Assembly: GCA_021828005.1 (NCBI GenBank)
Contig: JAKATJ010000002.1
Coordinates: 2,859 to 41,160 of the forward strand
Direction of reading: 5' to 3'
DNA length: 38,302 bases
Source of the DNA: Actinomycetes bacterium
GTDB lineage: Bacteria; Actinomycetota; Acidimicrobiia; Acidimicrobiales; RAAP-2
Part shown: positions 1-8,205 of the stretch, piece after piece
How positions within the stretch are numbered: position 1 is the first letter of the stretch
Layout of the letters: each line of letters opens with the position of its first letter
The notes under the pieces: generated by a model
What the model was told of the DNA's origin: nothing
The model's input: the letters and a program-made list of their open reading frames with translations, nothing else
Databases searched by the model: none
Position numbers and translations under genes: made by a program

Positions 1-74
1 GTCCGGGCCGCTGCCGCCCCGCGTCCGGGCGCCGCGGCTGCGACGCTGTATCGCAGCGTGCGAAGTAGCGTCAT

Positions 75-2240
75 GTGGTGTCGATAAGGGACCGCCGGGG
101 CGAACGCGCGCCCTGCCGGGCCTGGGTCGCGGGCTCGCTCGTCCTCCTCGCCACCCTGGCTTTGGGCACGATCGGCGGCGCCGAGGCAGGCGGCGGGGTC
201 CGTGCCGCGCACGCGCGGCCCGCCTCTGGGGCTTTCGTGCTCGACGCCCAGTCCGAATGGGTCGTCGCCCCGAAGGCGCCGAGGTCGGGGGGCTCCGCCC
301 CACCGGCACTCTTCGACCTCGCGCTCACCGCCCGCGGGGCACCCACCGGCGCGACGGTCGAGGTGATCCTGTACCCCCGCCTCCGCAGCCGGTACGCCTT
401 CAAGGACGTGGTGCGCAACGGCCCGCGGGGCAGCCCGTTGACGTCGATTGCGCCGATCCCGTACGACAGCCTCGAGCCGCACCCCCGCAGCGCTGCGGTG
501 GCGACCCTCGACCTGCCCGTCGTCCAGACGGCCTCGACTGCCACGGGCACCCGCCTCGGCCTCGCCTGCGCCCCCCCCACAGGCGCCGGGACATGCACAG
601 GCGTGTACCCGGTCGTCGTCGAGCTCCAGGAGCCGACCGGCAAGGTGCTGCACCGCTTCACCACCTTCCTCACCTATGTGGCGGGAAGGAGCGCGCACCC
701 GCTCGAGCTCAGCTGGATCGTGCCGATCGACACTCCCGTCTCGCTCTCTCCACACCCCTCAGGACCGACCAACGGCATCGGGCTCCCGAGCGCCGTCGAC
801 ACGTCGGCATTGGAGGCGACGATCGCCCAGCTCCGTTCGTCCGCGGTCCCGGTCACGCTCGACGTGTCGCCCGAGACCCTGCAGGCGCTCGCACGCGCCG
901 GACCAAAGGGCCGCGCAGCCGACACGATGCTCGCCGTCCTCTCCACGAACCACAAGTCGGACCAGGTGCTGGCGAGCCCGTACGTCCCCGTCGCCCTCGG
1001 CGCGCTCGCCGGCGCGGGGGAGCCCACCGAGATCGTCGCCCAGATGGCCGCCGGCGCGACAGTCCTCCGCCATTTTCACGTGACGACGGCGCCCGGGCCG
1101 TCGCCATGGGTCCAGCGCGGACTTGTGACCGACAACATCGCCACCGGGCTCGCAACGGTCGGAGCGAACCAGCTCGTGCTCCCCGACTTCAACCTTGCCT
1201 CGACACCGAACGCCACAAGCGCCGGAACCTGGGCCTCGACCTTCACGCTCACCCTCTCCCACGGGGGGTCGTCAGCGTCGGTCCAGACGTCGGTCCAGGC
1301 GTCGGTGACGGACACTTGGCTCGACGGACAATTCACCTCCCTCCGCAAAGACCCTGCGCTCGCCGCCACCCAGCTCCTGGCCGACCTCGCGATGGTGCAT
1401 TTCGAGCGGCCCAACACAGCCGCTGTGCGCGGCATGGTCGCGTTGCCGCCCGCTCGCTGGATCCCGGACCCCGTGTTCACCCACGTGCTCCTCGCTGGTC
1501 TCTCGCAGAACCCCGTCGTCGAACCGGTGACGCTCTCCCAGTTCTTCACCTCGGTCACCGCCGACGGCGCACGCCAGCTGGCCGACTCGAGCTCGGCGCC
1601 CGTCTTCGGGCGCACGCTCGCTCGAGCCGTGTCTCGAGCGCGAGTGCGCCTCAGCAACTTCGACGGAGCCGTGCCGGGGCACCCCTCGGTCATCTCCGAG
1701 CTCGACGACATGCTCCTTGCCACGGAGGCCGAGAACCTCACGCCCCGTCGCCAGACCGCCGGCGTGGCCGCGTTCGAGCACGCGCTCCAGGCTCAGCTCG
1801 GACTCATCACCTTCCAGAAGTCCACGGTCACGCTTACGGCGCGCACAGGGTGGATCCCCGTCACGATCGAGTCAGGAGCGCCGTACACGGTGATCGGTAC
1901 GCTCTCGGTGAGCGGGAACAAGTTCGTCTTCTCCCCGAAGAGCAGCCGCCGTACCGTTCGGCTGGACCATGCGACCAACGTCTCACGCGTGGACGTCCTC
2001 GCCCGCACCTCCGGCGACTCCCCGCTCGACGTCACGTTCACGTCGCCCAACGGACGCCTCGTCATCGCGCGCGGCCTCATCACGGTGCGCTCGACGGCCA
2101 CGTCGGTCGCCGGCGTCGCGCTGACCGTAGTCGCGCTCGCTGTCCTCCTCGTCTGGTGGGCTCGCACCTGGAGGTCGGGCCGGCGCAAACGCCGGCTCCG
2201 TCGCGCCGACGAGCTCGGGCGCCGAGCGACCGTGCCATGA
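75..2240 (+). CDS. DUF6049-like secreted membrane-anchored protein upstream of murJ
   Basis: This 721-residue protein has a hydrophobic signal segment at about residues 18-36, a long extracytoplasmic region, and one transmembrane helix near residues 680-698 followed by an Arg-rich cytoplasmic tail. It is therefore probably anchored at its C-terminus with its body outside. The segment around residues 210-265 (SWIVPIDTPV, later PVTLDVSPETL) resembles the DUF6049 family, which precedes murJ in many actinobacteria (the Rv3909 position in M. tuberculosis). The stop overlaps the murJ start as ATGA, so the two are probably translationally coupled, and a role in envelope assembly is inferred from that. 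The function of the family is not established. A TAG stop lies in frame at 66-68, so the start is the GTG at 75 or the GTG at 78; neither has a clear ribosome binding site. Positions 1-74 hold no gene I can support, only a small inverted repeat at 43-59. Confidence 0.75.
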   Translation: MVSIRDRRGERAPCRAWVAGSLVLLATLALGTIGGAEAGGGVRAAHARPASGAFVLDAQSEWVVAPKAPRSGGSAPPALFDLALTARGAPTGATVEVILYPRLRSRYAFKDVVRNGPRGSPLTSIAPIPYDSLEPHPRSAAVATLDLPVVQTASTATGTRLGLACAPPTGAGTCTGVYPVVVELQEPTGKVLHRFTTFLTYVAGRSAHPLELSWIVPIDTPVSLSPHPSGPTNGIGLPSAVDTSALEATIAQLRSSAVPVTLDVSPETLQALARAGPKGRAADTMLAVLSTNHKSDQVLASPYVPVALGALAGAGEPTEIVAQMAAGATVLRHFHVTTAPGPSPWVQRGLVTDNIATGLATVGANQLVLPDFNLASTPNATSAGTWASTFTLTLSHGGSSASVQTSVQASVTDTWLDGQFTSLRKDPALAATQLLADLAMVHFERPNTAAVRGMVALPPARWIPDPVFTHVLLAGLSQNPVVEPVTLSQFFTSVTADGARQLADSSSAPVFGRTLARAVSRARVRLSNFDGAVPGHPSVISELDDMLLATEAENLTPRRQTAGVAAFEHALQAQLGLITFQKSTVTLTARTGWIPVTIESGAPYTVIGTLSVSGNKFVFSPKSSRRTVRLDHATNVSRVDVLARTSGDSPLDVTFTSPNGRLVIARGLITVRSTATSVAGVALTVVALAVLLVWWARTWRSGRRKRRLRRADELGRRATVP

Positions 2241-4198
2241 CACGGGATGGCCGGCGCCTCCAGCGCGCCGCCGTCTGGATGGCCGCGGGCACGACGGTCT
2301 CGCGACTCACCGGGCTCCTGCGCATCATCGCCCTTGCCTACGCGCTCGGGTTCACTCCGCTCGCAGACGCGTACAACCTCGCCAACACGACGCCGAACAT
2401 GATCTACGACGTCGTGCTCGGCGGCGTCCTCGCCGCGACGTTCATCCCTGTCTTCGTGGACCGGCTCGCCACGCGCGACGAACAGGAGGCGTGGCGGGCG
2501 ATCTCGGCCATCACCACCGCGGCCGTCGTGGTCCTGGTCGCCATGACGCTCGTGTTCTGGGTCATTGCGCCTCAGGTGATCGGCGCGTACACCGCGTTCG
2601 ACCACGTCGCCGGTGCGTCGGCTGCGAGCCTCGCGAGGGAGAAGGCCGCCGCCTCCACGCTACTCCGCTGGTTCGTGCCGCAGGTCGCCCTCTACGGGTT
2701 CATCTCCCTCATGGCGGCACTGTTGAACACGCGCCGCCGCTTCGCCGCGCCGATGTGGGTCCCGATCGTGAACAACGTCGTCGTCATTGCTGTGCTCCTC
2801 TGGTTCCATTCCCTGGTCCCGAAGGTCGCAAGGGGCCAGGGGAGCGCTGGCGACCTCGTCTTGCTCGGGATCGGCACCACGGCCGGCGTGCTGCTTCAGG
2901 CGCTCGCGCTCCTGCCCGCCCTCCGCGGCATCGGGCTCGAACGGCTCAGGTGGCACTGGGAGCCCCGGCACGAGGCGGTGCGCACGGTCATGCGCCTGGG
3001 AGGCTGGACGTTCGGCTTCGTCGTCGCGAACCAGGTGGCCCTCTACGTCGTGCTCGCGCTGGCCGTCCGCGCCGGCGGCACAGGGCCGGTCTCCTCCTAC
3101 ACGTACGCGTACACGTTCTTGCAGATGCCGTACGCGGTGGTGGCGGTCTCCATCATGAGCGCGGTCACGCCAGGGCTGGCAGAGCACTGGTCGACGGGGG
3201 ACGAAGTCGGGTTCAAGCGGCAGCTCGCCGGTGGGCTTCGCGCCACGCTCGCGGTGATCCTGCCCGCGGGGGTGGGCATGCTGATTCTGGCCCATCCGGC
3301 AGCGGCGCTCCTCCTCGGTCACGGGAGCGCACGGGCCGCCGGCACCGACAGAACCGGTGCCGCGCTCGCGATGTTCTCGCTCGGTCTGCCGGGTTTCTGC
3401 ACGTTCCTCTACGTCGTGCGTGTCCTGCAGGCGATGCAGCGGACGAGGACCGCGTTCTACCTCTACCTGGTGGAGAACGGCCTGAACGTCGCCTTCGCCG
3501 CCGCGCTCGTCGGGCCGCTCGGCGTACGCGGGCTCGCGCTCTCCGTGTCGATCGCCTACACGGCCGCAGCGGCGTGGGGCATCACCGTCCTGCGCCGGTG
3601 GCTCGGCACCATCGGTGGTCCGGGTGCGTGGGCGCCGCTACGGCGCGCCGCCGGGGCGACGATCGTGATGGGCGCAGTCGTGCTCGTCGTGTCCGACCTG
3701 TCCGGCTCCCAGCGCGGCGCCGGTCTGCTCCTCCGCGTCGCCGCCGCAGTCGCCGCCGGCTTCGCGGCCTACGCCGGCGTCGGCGCGCTGCTCGGGGGGC
3801 GCCGCCGGCCGTTCTCGTTCCTCACCGGGGAGCCGACCGGCACCGCCGGCGCGGCGGCCCCGTCCTTCGACAAAGCGGACGTCGGTTCGGGCGCTGGACT
3901 CGGCGTCGCGTGGGGTGACACGAGGACGCCCGTGAACACCGGGCCGCGCATCCGGATCGTTCCGCCTCCCGGCACCCCGGACACCTCTTCCCCCGCGGCG
4001 CGCCAACCCGAAGGTGCGCCGCGTGCCGCGCGCGTCCCTCGGGCGTCGAAGCCCCCTGCCCCTCGGGCAGACGTCACCCTCGCTCGCTTCGCCCCGGAAC
4101 GGGCGGGAGGCGACGAATCCGACAACGACGACGACCCCGGCGCGCGCCGCTGGGTCGGCGGCACGAAGACGTCCTTGCGAGGGCGGCTGCCGCGCTAG
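2237..4198 (+). CDS. murJ: MurJ lipid II flippase with long disordered C-terminal tail
   Basis: This is a 653-residue polytopic protein of the MurJ/MviN family, which flips the peptidoglycan precursor lipid II across the cytoplasmic membrane. The N-terminus carries the family signature (ASRLTGLLR-like segment TTVSRLTGLLRIIALAYALG, then NTTPNMIYDVVLGG). Hydrophobic helices continue to about residue 515. The last 120 or so residues are Pro-, Arg- and Thr-rich with an acidic patch (ESDNDDD), and look disordered and cytoplasmic. Mycobacterial MurJ carries a pseudokinase domain in that place, which is absent here. The ATG overlaps the stop of the preceding gene (ATGA), which fixes the start. Identification as MurJ is firm. 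Any interaction of the tail with FHA proteins encoded further along the window is inference. Confidence 0.93.
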   Translation: MTRDGRRLQRAAVWMAAGTTVSRLTGLLRIIALAYALGFTPLADAYNLANTTPNMIYDVVLGGVLAATFIPVFVDRLATRDEQEAWRAISAITTAAVVVLVAMTLVFWVIAPQVIGAYTAFDHVAGASAASLAREKAAASTLLRWFVPQVALYGFISLMAALLNTRRRFAAPMWVPIVNNVVVIAVLLWFHSLVPKVARGQGSAGDLVLLGIGTTAGVLLQALALLPALRGIGLERLRWHWEPRHEAVRTVMRLGGWTFGFVVANQVALYVVLALAVRAGGTGPVSSYTYAYTFLQMPYAVVAVSIMSAVTPGLAEHWSTGDEVGFKRQLAGGLRATLAVILPAGVGMLILAHPAAALLLGHGSARAAGTDRTGAALAMFSLGLPGFCTFLYVVRVLQAMQRTRTAFYLYLVENGLNVAFAAALVGPLGVRGLALSVSIAYTAAAAWGITVLRRWLGTIGGPGAWAPLRRAAGATIVMGAVVLVVSDLSGSQRGAGLLLRVAAAVAAGFAAYAGVGALLGGRRRPFSFLTGEPTGTAGAAAPSFDKADVGSGAGLGVAWGDTRTPVNTGPRIRIVPPPGTPDTSSPAARQPEGAPRAARVPRASKPPAPRADVTLARFAPERAGGDESDNDDDPGARRWVGGTKTSLRGRLPR

Positions 4199-4277
4199 GT
4201 TGCTCGCGCCAGCGCACCCGCGCGGGACCAGGGCTGGTCTGGCACGGCCAGCACGACACGTCGGAGGGAAGCGCGCA

Positions 4278-5123
4278 TTGCCTGGTGTACGGGTCGTCAC
4301 CGACAGCGCGTGCGACCTTTCCGACGAGCTCGCCGACCGCTACGGCATCGACGTCGTGCCGCTCACCATCCGCTTCGGCGACGAGGAGCTCCTCGACCGG
4401 CGTGACGTCTCCCCCGCGGAGTTCTGGCGCCGGTGCAAAGCCTCACCCCTGCTCCCCGAGACCGCGGCCCCACCGCCGGGGGCGTTCACGAGCGCGTACG
4501 AGCGCGCGGCGTCGGACGGCGCCACCGGCGTCCTCTGCCTGACGCTCTCGGCAGGGGTCTCGGCGACCTACCAGGCCGCTCTCGCCGGGACCGCGCTGCT
4601 CGAGAGCCGGTTGCCGGTCGTGGTGGTCGACACCCGCTCGGTCACCATGGGCCAGGGCCTCATGTGCATCGCCACGGCCGAGCTCGCCGCGACCGGAGCT
4701 TCCCTCGACCAGGCTGTCGCGCTCGCACGCGACCTCGTGGCCCGCACGCGGGTGCTCGGAGTCCTCGACACGCTCGACCACCTCCAGCGTGGCGGTCGCA
4801 TCGGCGGCGCCGCTGCGCTTCTCGGCTCGCTCCTCTCCATCAAGCCGGTCATCGAGGTACGAGACGGCGTGGTCGAGCAGGAGTCCAGGCAACGCACCCG
4901 TGGGCGCGCGCTCGACTACCTGGCTGCGAAGGTCGTCGCCGACGCACCCCTCGAGCGCCTTGCGGTATGCGACGGCTCAGCCCCCGACATCGACGCGATC
5001 GTCGATCGCCTGCGTAAAGTTGAGGTCGCCCATGGGCTCGTCCTCACCGACCTCGGTCCCGTCGTCGGCACCCACTCCGGCCCGGCCGCCGTCGGTGTGG
5101 CGTACCAGCTTCCCAGTCGCTGA
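4278..5123 (+). CDS. DegV family fatty-acid-binding protein
   Basis: The 281-residue length and the sequence fit the DegV family, soluble proteins that bind a fatty acid; some act with fatty-acid kinase. The N-terminus VRVVTDSACDLSDELADRYGI carries the family's TDS motif. The middle shows LTLSAGVSATYQAA and VVVDTRSVTMGQG, and the LDHLQRGGRIG stretch is typical of the second half. The start is a TTG at 4278, chosen because GGAGGG at 4263-4268 sits at proper spacing and because the alignment begins right there; a longer reading upstream is not supported. In mycobacteria the sigma factor gene sigM lies between murJ and trxB, so this gene occupies an unusual position. The ligand and any kinase partner cannot be told from the window. 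Confidence 0.88.
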   Translation: MPGVRVVTDSACDLSDELADRYGIDVVPLTIRFGDEELLDRRDVSPAEFWRRCKASPLLPETAAPPPGAFTSAYERAASDGATGVLCLTLSAGVSATYQAALAGTALLESRLPVVVVDTRSVTMGQGLMCIATAELAATGASLDQAVALARDLVARTRVLGVLDTLDHLQRGGRIGGAAALLGSLLSIKPVIEVRDGVVEQESRQRTRGRALDYLAAKVVADAPLERLAVCDGSAPDIDAIVDRLRKVEVAHGLVLTDLGPVVGTHSGPAAVGVAYQLPSR

Positions 5124-5147
5124 CACTCAACCGATAGGCTGGCCGGG

Positions 5148-5585
5148 ATGACTGACGAGCACGTGACGCCGACCAGCGCCACGGCTCCCCCGCCAGGCGC
5201 GGCGACAGCCGGGATCGGCGGGGGCACAAGCAGCGCTTCTCAGGGCGTGCCTCCCTTCATGGGCGGCGCGACGGCGCAAGCGGCCGCAGACCTGCCCCGC
5301 AGGGCGGCTGACGCGGTCCAGTTCGTCGTCGACACGATCCACGACAAGGCCGTGCGCCCCGCGATCCTCGCCACGAGGGCGGTCGTGTTCGGCCTCGTCA
5401 TCGCGGCCCTGGCTGTCGTGCTCGTGGTGGTGGGCTCCATCGCGCTGCTCCGGCTCTTCGACGTGTACGTCTTCGGCCACCGGGTCTGGCTCAGCTACAT
5501 CGTGATCGGCGGTGCCTTCACCCTGGTGGGGCTCACCGCCTGGACGCGCCGCACGGCGCGCCCTTCACCCGTCCACCCACGTTGA
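5148..5585 (+). CDS. small membrane protein, two predicted TM helices, function unknown
   Basis: This 145-residue protein has a Pro/Ala/Gly-rich N-terminal 45 residues, an amphipathic stretch (RRAADAVQFVVDTIHDKAVRP), and two hydrophobic helices at about 80-103 and 112-130, with a basic end. The shape resembles small actinobacterial membrane proteins sometimes grouped with holin-like or phage-holin-superfamily proteins. I see no lysis cassette, and nothing suggests a phage origin. It is 24 bases after the DegV gene and 7 bases before trxB, so it is probably co-transcribed with both. No function can be assigned. Confidence 0.65.
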   Translation: MTDEHVTPTSATAPPPGAATAGIGGGTSSASQGVPPFMGGATAQAAADLPRRAADAVQFVVDTIHDKAVRPAILATRAVVFGLVIAALAVVLVVVGSIALLRLFDVYVFGHRVWLSYIVIGGAFTLVGLTAWTRRTARPSPVHPR

Positions 5586-5592
5586 GGAGCCC

Positions 5593-6552
5593 GTGACCGC
5601 GCACGTGAAGGTACTCATCGCGGGCTCCGGACCCGCAGGCCTGACTGCGGCCGTGTACACGGCCCGCGCCCAGCTGCGCCCGGTCGTCGTGGAGGGCGAG
5701 CCGTCGTCCACGAGCGACCAGCCCGGTGGCCAACTCATGCTGACCACCGAGGTCGAGAACTATCCCGGCTTTCCCGACGGCGTCCTCGGCCCCGAGCTGA
5801 TGACGGCGATGCGCTCCCAGGCCGAGCGCTTCGGCGCGTCGATCGTCACCGCCAAGGTGACCAAGGTCCACCTCGAGTCGAGCCCCTTCGGCGTGTGGAG
5901 CTCCGACCCGTCTGCGCCGGATCCCGACTACGAGGCAGAGACCCTCATCATCGCCACCGGTGCGCAGGCGCTCATGCTCGGCGTGCCGGGAGAAGACCGG
6001 CTTCTCGGCTACGGCGTCTCCACGTGCGCGACCTGCGACGGTTTCTTCTTTCGGGACCAGCACATCGCCGTCGTCGGCGGCGGAGACTCCGCGCTCGAAG
6101 AGGCGCTGTTCCTCACGCGCTTCGCGTCGAAGGTCACGATCGTCCACCGCCGTGACCGGCTGCGCGCGTCGCGGATCATGCAGGAGCGCGCCTTCAGCCA
6201 CCCCGATATCGAGTTCGCCTGGACACACCAAGTTGCTGAGGTGCTCGGGGATGCCAAGGTCGCCGGAGTCCGGCTGCTCCACTCGACGACCGGAGAGGAG
6301 CGGATCCTCCCTGTCACCGGGGTGTTCGTCGCGATCGGCCACCGGCCGAACACGTCGGTGTTCAGCGAAGAGGTCGAGCTCGACGACCAGGGCTACGTCG
6401 TCACCCGCAACGGCACCTCGACCAGCGTCGACGGCGTCTTCGCCTGCGGCGATGTGCAGGACGCCACGTACCGTCAGGCCGTCACCGCCGCCGGTTCGGG
6501 ATGCATGGCGGCGATCGACGCCGAACGATGGCTCGAGGCCCGAGGTTCCTGA
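5593..6552 (+). CDS. trxB: thioredoxin reductase (NADPH)
   Basis: This 319-residue flavoprotein reduces thioredoxin with NADPH in the cytoplasm. The N-terminal FAD site [10 protein letters not shown] (about residues 10-19), the redox pair CATC (C145 and C148) and the NADPH site [12 protein letters not shown] are all present, as is the terminal FAD motif [21 protein letters not shown]. Its length is typical. The start is a GTG at 5593 preceded by GAGGAGC at 5584-5590. It is followed by trxA after 137 bases, so the reductase and its substrate form one unit, as in other actinobacteria. Confidence 0.96.
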   Translation: MTAHVKVLIAGSGPAGLTAAVYTARAQLRPVVVEGEPSSTSDQPGGQLMLTTEVENYPGFPDGVLGPELMTAMRSQAERFGASIVTAKVTKVHLESSPFGVWSSDPSAPDPDYEAETLIIATGAQALMLGVPGEDRLLGYGVSTCATCDGFFFRDQHIAVVGGGDSALEEALFLTRFASKVTIVHRRDRLRASRIMQERAFSHPDIEFAWTHQVAEVLGDAKVAGVRLLHSTTGEERILPVTGVFVAIGHRPNTSVFSEEVELDDQGYVVTRNGTSTSVDGVFACGDVQDATYRQAVTAAGSGCMAAIDAERWLEARGS

Positions 6553-6689
6553 GACGACGGGCCCGGGAGCGAGCTCCTGCTCCGAACGGCACGCCTGAGG
6601 CGCCGAGAGGGAACAGCAGGCCGTCCAGCGGCGTTGGCCTTGCCTGGGCGCGAGGCCTCGAGGCCGGAGACGATGGACGAGGAGGGAAC

Positions 6690-7016
6690 GTGAGCGCTAC
6701 GACGGTGACCCTGGACGACAGTACGTTTGACGAGCATGTCAAGGCTGCAGAAGTGCCGGTGCTCGTCGACTTCTGGGCCGAATGGTGCGGACCGTGCAAG
6801 ATGATCGCCCCGGTGCTCGAGGAGATCGCGGCGGAGCAGGCGGGGAGGCTGCAGATCGCGAAGCTGAACATCGACGAGAACCTGGACATCACGCGCCGCT
6901 TCGGGGTGATGAGCATTCCGACCTTGATCCTCTTCAAGGATGGCGAGCCGAAGGTCCGTCTGGTCGGCGCCAAGCCGAAGGGGCAGCTGCTCCAGGAGCT
7001 GGCCGGCTACCTGTAA
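6690..7016 (+). CDS. trxA: thioredoxin
   Basis: A 108-residue classical thioredoxin, the electron-donor disulfide reductase served by the preceding TrxB. It carries the WCGPCK active site (C33 and C36), the preceding VLVDFWAEW strand, and the cis-proline loop [12 protein letters not shown]. The start is a GTG at 6690 with a strong AGGAGGG upstream (from 6680). The 137-base spacer from trxB contains a 12-base palindrome (GGCCTCGAGGCC, 6654-6665) but no obvious gene. The stop is 8 bases before the GTG of the next gene, suggesting one transcript. Confidence 0.96.
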   Translation: MSATTVTLDDSTFDEHVKAAEVPVLVDFWAEWCGPCKMIAPVLEEIAAEQAGRLQIAKLNIDENLDITRRFGVMSIPTLILFKDGEPKVRLVGAKPKGQLLQELAGYL

Positions 7017-7024
7017 CCCCTGCT

Positions 7025-8020
7025 GTGGCCGACCCGGGCGCGGCCCTTCCCATCCGCGAGGGCGACAGCGGCGGGGGTGTGGTCGATGTGCAGGACAGGC
7101 TCGTGGCGCTGGGCTTCGGGCCGATGAGCGACCCTCGGGGCGAGTTCGGGATCGCGACGCGTGCCGCGCTGGAGGCATTCCAACGCCGCCGGGGCCTCCG
7201 CGTCGACGGCATCTGCGGCACGCAGACCTGGCAAACCCTGGTCGAAGCCGGCTACCGCCTGGGCGACCGGTTCCTCTACCTGCGCACGCCGATGCTGCGC
7301 GGCGACGACGTCGCCGAGCTTCAGCAGCGGCTGTGCGCGCTCGGGTTCGACACTGGACGAGTCGACGGCATCTTCGGCGGCGCGACGGCGACGGCCCTGC
7401 GCGACTTCCAGGAGAACTCGGCGCTGCCGGTTGACGGCATCCTCGGGGGCGAGACGCTGCGCGAGCTGCTGCGGGTCGCGGCGCGCGGCCCGGCACCCCT
7501 TCATCTCGTGTCGACGGTGCGCGCGCGCGAGCTGCTGCGGCAGGCGCCGCCGACCCTCGCGGGGCGTCGCATCGCGATCGGCGAGCCGGGGGGCCTCGCG
7601 GCACCGGTGGCCGCCCTCCGCCGTCGTCTCGGAGCGCAGGGCGCGTCGGTGACGACCCTCCACCACCCCGACGGCTCTGCTCAGGCGCAGCAGGCGAACG
7701 CAGCAGGCGCCCACGTGTACCTCGGCCTCAGCCTCGAGCCGGAACGCGCGGGATCGTTGGCCGCGTACTACTCGGGCTACCGTGACGAGTCGGTCGGGGG
7801 CCGGCTGCTGGCCGAGAACATTCAACGGAGCGTTCCCGCCGCGCTCGGCATCCCGGACCTCGGGGTGCACGGGATGTCCCTCGTCGTGCTCCGGGAGACC
7901 AGCATGCCAGCCGTGACCCTCGAGATCGGCCCGGCAGCCGTCCTGGTCGAGCATGGACCCGCTCTTGCGGACGGGCTTACCGCCGCTCTCATCGCCTGGG
8001 TCTCGCGTCCCTGGGAGTGA
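7025..8020 (+). CDS. CwlM-like amidase_3-fold protein, catalytic zinc ligands lost
   Basis: This 331-residue protein has two peptidoglycan-binding repeats (about residues 10-75 and 88-150, each with an RLxxLGF...VDGIxGxxT pattern) followed by an N-acetylmuramoyl-L-alanine amidase_3-like domain at about 178-328. There is no signal peptide, so it should be cytoplasmic. In active enzymes zinc is held by a His in DPGHGG, a Glu, and a His in an S-I-H-A-N-like motif. Here the matching places read GEPGGL (186-191) and LGLSLEP (233-239), without His; only the late Glu (E300 in AVTLEIG) is kept. The place after trxA matches mycobacterial CwlM, an essential regulator that stimulates MurA when phosphorylated by PknB. 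A regulatory, non-enzymatic role is therefore the best inference. The GTG start lies 8 bases after trxA. Confidence 0.85.
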   Translation: MADPGAALPIREGDSGGGVVDVQDRLVALGFGPMSDPRGEFGIATRAALEAFQRRRGLRVDGICGTQTWQTLVEAGYRLGDRFLYLRTPMLRGDDVAELQQRLCALGFDTGRVDGIFGGATATALRDFQENSALPVDGILGGETLRELLRVAARGPAPLHLVSTVRARELLRQAPPTLAGRRIAIGEPGGLAAPVAALRRRLGAQGASVTTLHHPDGSAQAQQANAAGAHVYLGLSLEPERAGSLAAYYSGYRDESVGGRLLAENIQRSVPAALGIPDLGVHGMSLVVLRETSMPAVTLEIGPAAVLVEHGPALADGLTAALIAWVSRPWE

Positions 8021-8122
8021 GGCGCCGCTGCGCCCTCCACCGGGATCCTCGCTGTTTGGCTCCTCCGGTGAACAACGGGTGACAAGACCGTGGCCGTGCG
8101 CTGTACTTCAGGGCGAACCTGA

Positions 8123-8155
8123 CAATCCACAACATCATGCACAGGTTGTGGATAC
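8123..8155. promoter_or_regulatory. inverted pair of DnaA-box-like sequences in a convergent intergenic gap
   Basis: An 8-base perfect inverted repeat, TCCACAAC (8126-8133) and GTTGTGGA (8145-8152), is separated by 11 bases. Its arms contain DnaA-box-like 9-mers: CAATCCACA on the + strand (8123-8131) and TGTGGATAC (8147-8155), the latter 8 of 9 to the reversed box TGTGGATAA. The gap 8021-8205 lies between two gene ends (cwlM-like + and parB -), so this is not a promoter. A short hairpin, AGCTC-TTGC-GAGCT (8181-8194), next to the parB stop could be a weak terminator. DnaA binding is inferred from sequence only. Confidence 0.4.
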
Positions 8156-8205
8156 TGCTTAACTGCGGGTTGAGGGTTGCAGCTCTTGCGAGCTGACCAG
8201 GCGCC

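Noticed and set aside
257-2236. Upstream part of a 1313-residue open frame that includes murJ
   Set aside because: It is an alternate frame through the DUF6049 gene, Arg/Pro-rich and without any family match. murJ begins at 2237 with an ATGA overlap.
5148-5585. Phage holin
   Set aside because: The two-helix shape is similar, but there is no endolysin or other phage gene near and the gene lies between housekeeping genes.
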